Shown here: one piece after another, positions 10,601 to 22,600 of the stretch | How positions within the stretch are numbered: position 1 is the stretch's first letter | Layout of the letters: each line of letters opens with the position of its first letter | Assembly (NCBI GenBank): GCA_004194705.1 | Contig: SADC01000008.1 | Coordinates: 124,001 to 188,000 of the forward strand | Direction: 5' to 3' | DNA: 64,000 nucleotides | Source of the DNA: Ditylenchus dipsaci | Taxonomy: Eukaryota > Nematoda > Chromadorea > Rhabditida > Anguinidae | Notes under the pieces: model-generated | Databases searched by the model: none | Seen by the model: the letters and a program-made list of their open reading frames with translations, nothing else | Told to the model about the DNA's origin: nothing | Program-made: the position numbers and the translations under genes

Positions 10601-13600
10601 GCGGAAAGAAAGTTTTAGACTCGCTTTGACAGGTGTAGAAAGAACTTTCTTGGCGATGGAAACCTTCTTGCGAGTTTTTTTGACCATGATAGAAGAGGGA
10701 CGACGACCAATAGGATTAGAGACGCGCTTAGACCGGCTGACACTTCGGCTCTTACCACGCTTGGTGACCTTTGACTTGGAACTCTAAAAGGGAATTTGAT
10801 GACAAAATGTTGAGGAAAGTACACCAACCTTGGGCTTGCTGGCAGCTTTTGACTTCTTAGAAACGGAGACGGAACGCTTGCGCTGACGACCACGTGACGA
10901 TATCTTGTGACTTTCGGAAGAGGAGACTCTGGAAGCACTGCTTGAACTACGACTCTTGCTCTTCTTACTGACCGCCTTCCGCTTGGAGACCTGTAGAAGA
11001 CAAGTTCAAAATAAGATAGAAAGCGTAAGTGAAGCTAACCTTGACAACTGAACGACTGCGACTCTTGCTTTGCTTTCGACCTCCTGCCTTCATGGTCACT
11101 TTCTTGGACTTGCTGCGAGAGCGACGAGTCTTGACAACAGCAGGCTTCTTTTCTGGCTTGAGAATGTCGGCTATTTTTTGAGCAGCAAGAATCGAACATC
11201 TTCTTTTGGGAGGACGACTTCCAGACATGATTGCTGACAATTCACAGAGCAGGAAACTGAGACGAGCAACTGATGAGCAAACACCTACTTCAATCGAACT
11301 AATCAGATTACGGTTAGTTTGGCTTTATATACTCAATAGAAATAATTTTGTCGATTTCATTCGTCTCAGAACGATAATTCACAGTTTACAGCGATTTTTT
11401 CCTGAGAATTAATCTGCTGCATGAGCGTGTCATTTTTGTTGCTCCCTGTTTGCTGTTAAGTCGACTCAAACTGCGTAAATTTTTCGCTCTTCAATCAAGT
11501 ATAAGATGGGAAACGCTGCATCCGACAGTAATCGAGGTTCCTAACGCAATTGCGACCTTGGAATTCATCGTACAGTCACTTTGTTTTATAGGTGTGTCGA
11601 TTTCGATAGATGAAGAAAACTTGACCAGTTGTGTAAGTGCACCTTCTTTCATTCATGTTCTGCTTCACGTATACATCCTGATTACTGGTTTTTAGGAGCG
11701 AATGTTGCCGAGCCGAAACCGGTAAACGGACCATCTGTATCAACGTTCTCTCTTTTCTAAGTAACAATCTTTGTCTGTTTTAGTCCATTAACCCCGAGCA
11801 GGCCGATATCCTGATCGAGCATCTAAGGCAGTTCATGAATTCCGTCCTTGATGATTTCAAAGAAAAGCTAGTTAAGCATCAAGTGGGTACTCGAAAGACT
11901 GGAGAAGCTGCTGATGAACTTATCACCGCCATCGAATCGGAATCTGATGAAGTTCACACTGGTATGGAATTGGGTTGCCGCGACGAGCTCCACACTGCCG
12001 TCGAGCTGCGATCTGACGAACTTAGTACTGCCGTTGAAATAGATTCCAACGAAGAGATCGCCACTGCCGTGGGATTGGGGCCAATGGACAGCTCCGCGTC
12101 GAATCGGGTCCCAGCTATCAGTTTCTGACTGCCATCGAGTTGAGTTCCGACGATCAGCTCCTCGCTGCCATTGAATTGGGTTCCGAATATCAGCCCCGTG
12201 CTGCCGTCGAATTGGGATCTGATGAACTTCGCGCTGTAGTTGATTTGGGTGCCATCGACCAGCTCCGTACTGCCGTCGAATCGTGTTCCAGCGGTCAGCT
12301 TCTCACTGCCATTGAATATGGTTCTCTTCTGTAATTATTTTCCGATTGTAACAGTCAGTATGGATAATTATAAAATATTTATGTAACGTTAATATCTCAA
12401 CCAATTTTCTCAACCAATTCCAATTTCTCAACCAAGCCGCATGTGTGATAGAGACGACAAGTAAGAGTTAAAACTAAGGTTGTATAATTCTCCGAAAAAA
12501 TAAAAATCGGAGAATTCTCCGAGAATTCTCCGAAATTCCGGAGAATTGTACAACCCTAGTTAAAACGTAGAAAAAAGTAAGCACTGTCAAAAACGAAAGA
12601 TTTTAGTTATGGTTTTTGTGAACCAATTGGTTAGATAGCTAAGACCTACTCGTAGGGAACTCTTTGATTCATACGTTTTTATACATACATCGTTACTTTT
12701 CGGTTGTTTTTTGTATAAGGTACAGGGTGGCGTAAAAAAATTCGGCCACCTTTAAAAAGTTGACGTACATAGCCCGTTGCCCTATCGGTTTCCGATTTTC
12801 GGGTGGCAAGCCCTCGGAAATCTTCACAATAACGGCCGGCTGTGATAAAGAGCACAAACACAGAGCTCCTAGGTAGCTTACATACTGTCATCGATTTTCC
12901 TGTGGAAATCGATGGGGCAAAGCTACCTACGCAAAAAAATTTAAGTGGCCGCGTTTTTTTGCGCCACCCTGTATGTGTGTGTGTTCATCTCAACCCCTAC
13001 CATAGTATAGGACCTAAAAGTCGTCCCATTATTTCTAATCTTTTCTTATACAAAATCACAGTGCTATCTGTGAAAAAAATGAATTTGTCCTGCAATAATA
13101 AAGTTACACCCTGAACAGCCCTAGAAAGTACCTTTTTTCGTCTAAAGCGGTTTGAAGAAGCACAAGTGTCGAACTCTTGTTAAGACAAGAGGTATAGAGG
13201 GTGTCAAAATTACGCTGCCATTTTTAAGAAATTCGGCTATATAATCCCTTGGTCGGTTGATTTCGGCGACCAGACATTTTCTACTATTAGTAGAATTTGT
13301 CGCGCGACATTTTCTACTATTTTGTAATCAAATTCGGTTGTTTCACCCGAATTTCATTAAAAAATAGCAGAAAATGTCGCGCGACAAATTCTACTAATAG
13401 TAGAAAATGTCTGGTCGCCGTTGATTTCCTAATATTATTTGTAGTTGGCATTGGAATATTTTCATGTATCTTTACGATTTTTTATGACTGTCACAAAGAA
13501 TATTAAGTGAACTTAGAAATTTCCGAGAGGTGGCACCCAAAATTTCGTAGAGTGGTGGCCAAGAAGTTAACCCGTTTCGAATCGGTATAAATTTTTTATG

Positions 13601-16600
13601 CGAATATCGTATTGGAATAATGTCCATCATTCGTTTAGTATAAAATCTTAAGAAAAAGCGATTTTAGCCTTGGTCCACCATTTGTGGTTTGGGTTCTGGT
13701 CTATGGATGGACTCTGGATGGGCAATGCCCAAACCTTAGGGAGACCAAGTAATGATCTTTTTTTAGCATTACATACTCAATGAATAGTGGGCTATTCTGA
13801 TACGATTGTAAAAACAAAATTTTCAAAAGTAGAAGAAAGTTCTTTGATTCAGATCCTCGACATGATCCACAGCAAAAACAAAGACGTGGAGAACAAAAAA
13901 GCAGCCTGGTGTTTGACCCTGCTTTCCTGTTTTGCTGGAGGTGTGTTCATGGGCACTTGCTTCCTGGACATCTTCCCTCACGTCAAGTCTGTGTTGTTTT
14001 GTGTCCACCAGCCAGTCTTTGAATATATGTATCATTCAGTGCCAACTATGCCAGGTTCAAAGTTAAAGTCGGTTGGACAGCCGCCTATCCTTTCCCAGAA
14101 CTGTTTGTGTGTTCCGGCTTCTTCCTGGTCTATTTTCTGGAGGAGTTGATGTTGAAGGTGTTCATGACCCCTTCTCCAAATGGTAGTGTCACTGGACATG
14201 GTCATTCTCATGCGCCAACCATTCAAAGGTTAGTTAGTTGGGAGTTATATCTAAGCGACCGACAATTTTTTGGGAAATTCTCTTTGTTATTTTTATTTTT
14301 GAGAAAATTTTGCTCTGTGAGATTTCTTAAAATAAAACTTTGTGGTGAAAAAGGCATTTTCTAATAAAAAGTTCAAAAAATTTCGAAAAAAACCACCACG
14401 ACCTATACTTTTCCAATTACAGCCCGGCTGTCTTCGTTTTTTATGTTACGATGGGCGCAAGAAATTCGGCAGTTTTCAAAGAGTCATAACTTTTTATTCT
14501 GACACGATTTAGACAAACGATTTTTTGCGTTCGGCTACTTTTTAGCCCCGAATTCGTTCGGTATTGCAATGGAATACAATTGGAATGTAAAAAGTACAAT
14601 TTTGCATGGTACTCCCTGGGTCTAGACCTTGCCTGTCCAGTGGCCATCTGCAGGACAGGACTCGAACAACAGGGGACCAAATAAAAATAATATTTTTTAA
14701 ATTAAGGGCTCAAGGAAGTCTACCTCAAAAAACTGTTTGTCGAAATCGCATTAGAAAAAAAATGGCTATAAGTGAAAACACCCGTCAAAATATGTAAATC
14801 TCCCGTCAAATTTATTTTTTACCCCGTCAAATTCAAATTTCAAACAAAATATGTAAATTTCCCGTCAAATTATGTAAATCTCCCGTCAAAATATGTAAAT
14901 CTCCCGTTAAAATTTAAATTTTTCCCTGATTCAGTTAGCTTTTGTCATTCCAAGTGCATATTTTGTGCAAGATTCGTGAATTTGTGCATCTTCACTCAGT
15001 AAAATCAATCTTTCTATAAAGATCACGCTTAACAAAGTCCACTGTCGATTGGACATATTCCGGTTGGTTTTTTTAATTTTCATCTTTTAGTTAACCTTAC
15101 ACTTTCAAATCTTATCTCCTATACCACCCTTAGTTTTTCTAGATGATTCATTCGTCTTGAAACCAAATATCCTTTACACTCGAATAACCACATTATGTAT
15201 TCACCTTGAAAGATAGCCTGCTAGAATCCCCTGTATAGAGTCCTACTAGGTATTCATGCTTTTCAGCTGATCCCTTAGTAGTTACTTTCACCTCTCTTCA
15301 GCGATCACGTTTGGTCGGTTATCAGGATGTAGGCCACAAAGAGATTTGACTTTACTTTGGCTAAATACGTTTCTATCCATTCTTTAATTTATATGGTAAC
15401 TTACACGTAATCGCATTAACCAAACCAGGATCATTTTTATTGGCTGAATAAACGATAACAAATAACGGTGATAGACAATTTTCAAATAAATACTAGTGCT
15501 CGTCCTATTTTCCTTCTTCGACCTCTTTTCTTTCGTGGCTCAAGCGGCTGTGGCAGCGGATCGATCATTTCTTCTGTCTCCATCAGTAGTAAAGTATGTT
15601 TGCACAAGTCATCTTTGATACCAACTGGACAGGTGCAACAAAGCCAGGAAAAACATGTGATTTCTTTAGCATGTAGAAAGACTGTCGAAGAGTTTTGTAC
15701 CTGGATATAATTGAAAAGTGAAGCAGACATCTTATTCAGTATGAAATTTTACCTCTCCCAACTGGTAAATGTCCACTGAGAATTTACTGGAATTTGCGTC
15801 AACTCAATCCACAGCGGAACCAAATCGACGTCAACGCAGCAGACGCTTGAACGAACCAACCAAACATGCTCTTCATTGTGATTGATGTAGACAAATTGAC
15901 GCCTTTCTTCTCTAAGCTTTTCCACTGCCTTACGTAAGTTGCTGTTCGGGTTGCGAGGAATAGTCGGCACATATACTGGCTCCTAATGTATAAAAGGCAT
16001 AAAATTAAACTAAATATGATCTTCTTACCTTTCTTTCTGGATCAATGCTCCATCCTTCAACCAGCTGCTCCACCACTAGGACATACATCGATTTCTTCCT
16101 TTGTTCGGCACGATTTCACGTTTTCCCAAACAAGAGCTGGTCCACGAGGCATCTGTAATGATAATTATAAGCAGTAAATTTAAAAATACACCACAAATTC
16201 ACGAATCTTGCACAAAATATGCACTTGGAATGACAAAAGCTAACTGAATCAGGGAAAAAATTTAAATTTGACGGGAGATTTACATATTTTGACGGGAGAT
16301 TTACATAATTTGACGGGAAATTTACATATTTTGTTTGAAATTTGAATTTGACGGGGTAAAAAATAAATTTGACGGGAGATTTACATATTTTGACGGGTGT
16401 TTTCAATTTGAGCCAAAAAAAATTATGTCCACTTGAAATCGATTCATTCTTTATACTGTTCGTTGCGAGCTCACATAACTTTTTGGTAAAATTTTTCAAA
16501 ATTAGTAAATAACTGCCCAATCGAGCAAAGAGCACACCAAAATTTTTCGAGCTAAACCGAAGATAACGGTTGATTTTGTGCTTTTTTTCACCAGACTGGG

Positions 16601-19600
16601 GCCTGATGGGTCTTTGTCTTTTTTTCGTTGATGCTTATCCTTTTCTAACACAAAAATGTTTATTTAGCCAGTCCAGTTCCAGTCTGAAAATAGCTAACAG
16701 AGCGGAACAACCTCTAAAAACCAGTGCAGGGGCGGTCAATGGTCGAGACTCGAGAAGCAACTCCAACCTAGAGGACCCTGCAGGCATGGAAGGTGGCAGG
16801 AAGTACAGCAATAGTGGCAGGTACAGCAGCACCGACAACCAGCAGCAGCAACACAGAGACTCCTATTTTGCGGTAATGGCACATGAGTAAGTGAGTAATA
16901 GTCTTGTTTACACACTCTTACACATTTGAACATCACACCCACTTGGCAAATTGGATCTGCCAAAATGATTATATTTGTTATTCAGCATAGTGATGGATGA
17001 GTCAGTGAGGTATGTGAGCAGTGACAAAGAACAAGGCAACTTTTTGAAATCCTTGACTTTTGCTGTGGCAATGTCATTTCACTCTATTCTCGAAGGTTTT
17101 GCTCTGGGTGTTCAGGTAATTTTGTTAAACTTTTTGGAAATGAGCTGAAATAAGGGAACCTATGCATGCTTGCACAGCCGTCCGCGGCCACCGGCTCAAA
17201 TTGGCACCTTCAAAGCGCCAGCGGCTGGCGCTCCGAAATTTTGAAAATGCCGGCGGGGGCGGCGCTTTTCACTTTTTCGGGGAACGTGCAAGTATGACCC
17301 TATGGTTGTCGAATGGCCAATTGGCCAGAGATATTACTGGCTAATTGGCCGACTAGTCAAAATTTCGCAAATTTTAAAGTTTTTAGGATGTCGGCTAAGT
17401 TGTTGCATTTTTTTAAAGTTGGTCCAAGTTTTATCAAAAATTAAAAATTAATAACTTTTGGATCAAATTGAATAGTTGCCCCTACAGTCTGAATCTTGCC
17501 CTTTTTATCTATTTCTTGCCCTTTTTCAATAAAAAAGCTGAAATCTTATTCCTTTTTTCTGAAATATTGCCCCTTTCTTAAATAAATAAAGATCGGCGAA
17601 ATTTCTCAAATTTGGCGCCTTCGATGAAAAATCGGAGGAATTTACCCGATTTTGATTAAAAAGGGGCAACATTTCGGCTGTACACCGAAATGTAAGCGCC
17701 AATTTGGTAAGAGGTCGTTTTGGTAAGAAATTTTTTTAGTAAGAGATCATTTTAATATGAAATTATTTGGTAAGATGTCGTTTTGGTAAGAGATCTTTTG
17801 GTAAGCGGTTATTTTAGTAAAAATTTTATGGTAACAGCGTAAATACACAATTTAAAAAAAACTCGTGCAACTATTACGTCAGGTTCAATTCTGCCTTATG
17901 TGCTACATCAAGGCTTATATTAAAGGGCCATTGCCACCTGTTTTGAGTCGTCCCCGCCAATTCAAATTTTTTGCCTAATCATTGAACTTCTGAACGGATT
18001 TTTCAGCTCGGTTTCTAACAAAAAAAAAGCCTAGAATTTTATTAGGTTGATCCAAAAGTTGTGAGACAAACCGCGTGAATTTTTTGTCAAAATTTTTTTC
18101 GTTTAAAAGACTTAGAATTTATTTTTATACACATTTTAATCATTTCTAGACAAAAAAAATTTTTGGGTATGAAAATGTTAAAAAAAATTTTACCTTGGTC
18201 CCCACGCTGATTTTTTTCATTTATTTTTTATCAGCTTGGGGGACCAAGGTAAATTTTTTTAACATTTTCATACCCAAAAATTTTTGTTTGTCTAAAAACG
18301 ATTAAAATTTGTATAAAAAAAATTCTAAGTCTTTAAACGAAAAAAAAAATTTTGACAAAAAATTCACGCGGTTAGTCTCACAACTTTTGGATCAACCTAA
18401 TATTTTAGGTATAGTTGTGTTAAAAACCAAGGGACAAAGCTTTTTTCTGGAGCAAAAAGACTTTTTTTGGTCAAAATTAGCTGGAGCAAAAAGACTTTTA
18501 TTTGGTGCAAAAAGACTTTTATTTGGCGCGAAAAGACTTTTTTGGGTCAAAAAGACTTTTTGGGCCAAAAAGACTTTTGTTTGTGGCAAAAAAACTTTTT
18601 TTTGAGCGAATTGGCTTTTTCGTGCAAATTTTTTTAGTTGTAATTCTGCATTCCCTTCCATTTTTCTAACGGCGGACGGTAAATTCATCCACAGCAAATT
18701 CATCTACAAGGTTCAAATCCCTGTGGAGGCGATCCATTTATCAGAATGTTCGAATCCTAGTGATCATGAATCATTTTTTATAGTCGTGGTACCTTAAAGG
18801 TCCAAACCCCAAAATTTGGGTGGATATCATCGGGTACAGTCAAAACTCCCATTAACATACACCCTTGGCACCGGGACTAGCCGTATGTTAATGTGAGGTG
18901 TATGTTAATAAGGAAATCACTATCATTAGACCAAATAGATCTTAGCCAGCCGTATGTTAATGGGGGAGTATGTTAATGGGAGTTTTGACTGTAGGTGGAT
19001 CACCACCTAGAAGACCTGAAAAAAGTTAATTAAATTAGAAAAAAAATTAGTCCTATAATACGTGAGATATTGTGAGAAATTATGTTTGATAGGACAAAGA
19101 GTGCGATTTTACCCATCCGGACCGTAAACCTGGGTTAGTACCCTGTGCTCAGGTGGATATCCACCTGGATGGTCTGAAAAATAATTTTTTTGAAATATAT
19201 AAGAAAAAACATTTTTCTGACTTAAATTTGTGAAAGTAATTGGATTGTTATTACCTAAATTGAGATTCTCCCTACTCGGAGCGAAATGCATTGGGTATTC
19301 TCGCTTAGGTGGATATCCACCTGGATACTCGATAAAAATGAACTCCGCCAAAGTCAAAAACATGATTAAGAAAAAAATTGAATTGGCGGGACAACCGTTG
19401 TCGGAGACGGCAATGGCCCTTTAAGTAAGTGCTGCCAGAATCTAATAACACAGACCCAAAAGAATAACACCAACTTATACATTTATTCCACTCACTTCTT
19501 TATTTCAACAAAACAACTCCACATCCAAACAAAAACTTTCGTGTATTTATGCTGTTACCATGAAATTTCTTACTAAAATAACGGCTAACCAAAAGATTTC

Positions 19601-22600
19601 TTACCAAAAAACCGCTTACCAATAAATTCTTACCAAAAAGTTTCTTACCAAGACAATTCCTACTAAAAATTTTCTTACCAAAACGACCTTTTACCAAATT
19701 GGCGCTTATATTTCGGTGTACAGCCAACATTTCAGAAAAAGGACAAGATTTCAGTTTTTTTTATTTAAAATTTGAAAAAAGGCAAGAAATAATTAAAAAG
19801 GGGCAAGAATTCAGACCGACAATTCAGTTACATCCATAACTTTTGTTATCTTTTTTCGTGTTGAGAAAATACGGGCAGGAGCAGCTGTGTCAAATCAAAT
19901 TGTGCCAAACTCAAATTGTGCCACCGCAAATTGTGCCAAAATCAAACTGTACCAGGATGAAAAGTAAAGAATAAAAATTAAAAAAATAAAATTTGATGAT
20001 TTTTACAGTGAAATGTATTAAAATCGCGATACAATATGCGGTGGCACAATTTGATTTTGGCACAATTTGCGGTGGCGCAATGCGATTTGACACAGGTTGC
20101 TCCTGCGCGAAAATACGCTACGAAAAATATTTTACGAAAAAGTAATATTTTCGAATCATGAGAGGTCCAAATAATAAATGGACAGCCATAGGCTAGGCAC
20201 TGCATATTTTGGAGATCTTCGGATCCTGAATTTTCTAGTTAAAAAAATGTCGAGATAAAAGTTTTTATGCCGGGCAAAATAGAGTTAATTTTCCTCCACT
20301 ACAAATTTTGCCAGCGTTTTTCAAGACAATGACTAAAAGGCCGGTATTGCAGGGGTCGAAGTTGCAACATGCAAGATATCCCGAAATTTCGAATGTTGCG
20401 ACCAGGCAGATAATAGTTTGGAGTGTGTTGGGTGTAGAAATCTGCATGCTGCTTAGACATCCAGAAATTACAAAATTAGAGTCAAGGTGGAGGATGGAAT
20501 TTTGAAGTTTTTTTTGTGTGTGGATTTTAGAGAATATAGAAGGCATTTTGTAGAATTTAGCTGGTTAGTTTATTTTATTATAGAAATGTCAGCCTTTTAT
20601 TACAAAATAATTATTTACTAGCTCTGGCCAGAGCAAAAGCATTTACTAGCTACATTTACAGAGAGAAAAGGCAAGACTGATTTCAGCTTTAGCTGAAATC
20701 AAAAATAAGAGAAGGGGGGAGGGTACAAACTACAAAAAGAAGGCTTGGGCAGACTATCAATCGAAACAAGACTTAAAAGAACATTTTTGTGTATTGGGGA
20801 AAAAAGTTGAGAAAATAGCAAAAAATCGACAAACAAAATACTAGCAAAATTCCACTATATTAAAAAGTTATTTTTTGCCTTTTTTGTACTTTTGGGCATT
20901 CTTCTTTGCGTCGAGAAGACGCAACATGGGATCTGAGGAAGAAACAAATCGCCGTATACCGTATTCACTCTAATAAAAGGGCACCCTTCAATAAACGAGC
21001 ATCCTCTAATAAACGGGGACCCCCCAGGACCTATATCACAGCCCAGAAAAACATACCGTAATTCCTCTAATAAGCCGCCCCCCCTCTGGTTCAAAATCGT
21101 GTTCTTGGCATTGTGTTTTTGACGCATTTTTCGAAGACTCCTCTTTGGCAAGTTACCCCTCAATTTGTAGCCAGTAAGATGAGCTACAAAATAGATGGTG
21201 ACTTGCCTAACAGTGGTTTTCAAAACATAGGTCAAAAACACAATGCCAGAAACCCGTTTTTTGAATTTAGGGGGGGGGGCGGCTTATTAGAGGAATTACG
21301 GTATGTTCAAATCTGTTTTGTTGCGTTTTCTTAATTATTACGAATTCACCTGATCCCGCTTTTTGAATTTTGGTCGAGCACCCAAAAATTCAAAAATTGA
21401 CCCAAAATTTTATCTCGACTTTTTGGGGGTTGAAAAATGAACGGGCATGCCCGTTCATTAGAGTGAATACGGTAACCTCTACCGATCCCCATGGGGATTA
21501 ATTTTCAACTCATGAAAATTTCAAAAATTAGAATTAAATATAAAAATTAAATTAATAGGGTTAAGGTAAGGCAATATTGTGAGGCTGAAAAAGCAGAGGG
21601 CCAAGGCAGAACCGAGAATTTTCATGTCACATCTTTGGTTGTGACTTTGACCTTTTGAGACATGGCGTTTTTAGTCAGTTGAAAAGCTCAAGCACCACTT
21701 TACAATCAACAATTTCAGGATGACACCACAGGCATTTTGACCCTATTCATCTCTCTGATCATCCACAAAGGGATTGAGGCGTTCAGTGTGGGACTGCAGA
21801 TGTCCAGAGCCAACTCCAAACGGGTTTGCGTAGTTGTGTTGACCATGGTGGTGTACGGTCTAATGACACCTATTGGAAGCATGCTGGGCGTTTTGATAAC
21901 CGTAATTGTCTAGTTTTCATAACAACCATAACAAAAGTTCTTTAGAATCTGAACATCAACGAGCTGGTCAAAGAGGCCATTGTTATAGTGCTGGAAGGGA
22001 TGGCTGGAGGCACATTTATTTATGTCACCTTTTTTGAAGTGTTAGCAGCTGAACGAGCCAACCACCACTCTAACCTCATACAGCTGATCGCCATTCTAGT
22101 CGGGTTTCTGGTAATTGCAGGTCTACAGGTAAGGATTTAATGAATGAAAATAGCTATAGTCTACTCTCGACATAGTGTAGGTGCAAAAAGTTCGTTCCCA
22201 CCTAGGGTTCGACACTTTTGAATTTTCGAAAATTTTTTACCGAACCTGGTTCGTCAGTCTAATCGGAATTATCGCAAGGATTCCGATTTTGCCAGACGTT
22301 TTTGTAAATGGCAACAGTTTTGCCGAAAAGACTCGCGCCTCTCGATATAGTGTAGCCTTTTTTTAGAAAATAATGGTAGACTATATCAAGAGGCACGGGT
22401 CTTTTCGGTACAATTGTTACCGTTTGCAGAAACTATCGGCAAAATCGGAACCTTGCGATATTTCCGACTAGACTGAAGAATCAGGTTAAGAAAAAGGTCT
22501 CAAAAATAGAGGTAAAAAAGTGTCGGACCCTAGGCGGTAACGAACTTTTTGCACCTACACTATATACAGAGTACACTGTAGTCAGTACAGTCGTCGCTCG

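Larger units (their letters stand above)
17934..19420. mobile_element. TTAA-flanked element with AGGGCCATTGCC ends
   Basis: Target TTAA on both sides (17930-17933, 19421-19424) and matching ends AGGGCCATTGCC. The TTAA target resembles piggyBac-type insertion (family knowledge). No transposase is visible. Related ends occur at about 41596-44252. Confidence 0.75.
17460..19835. mobile_element. GG-terminus array element, 2376 bp, 9-bp TSD, with nested insertions
   Basis: Perfect TSD ATAACTTTT at 17451-17459 and 19836-19844. Ends GGATCAAATTGAATAGTTGC and, inverted, GGATGTAACTGAATTGTCGG. Two array types are mirrored at each end: TTGCCCCTTTTTC-like outside and TTTTGGTAAGA inside (17700-17835; 19560-19705). 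It hosts the TTAA element 17934-19420, which itself hosts further MITEs. Confidence 0.88.
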
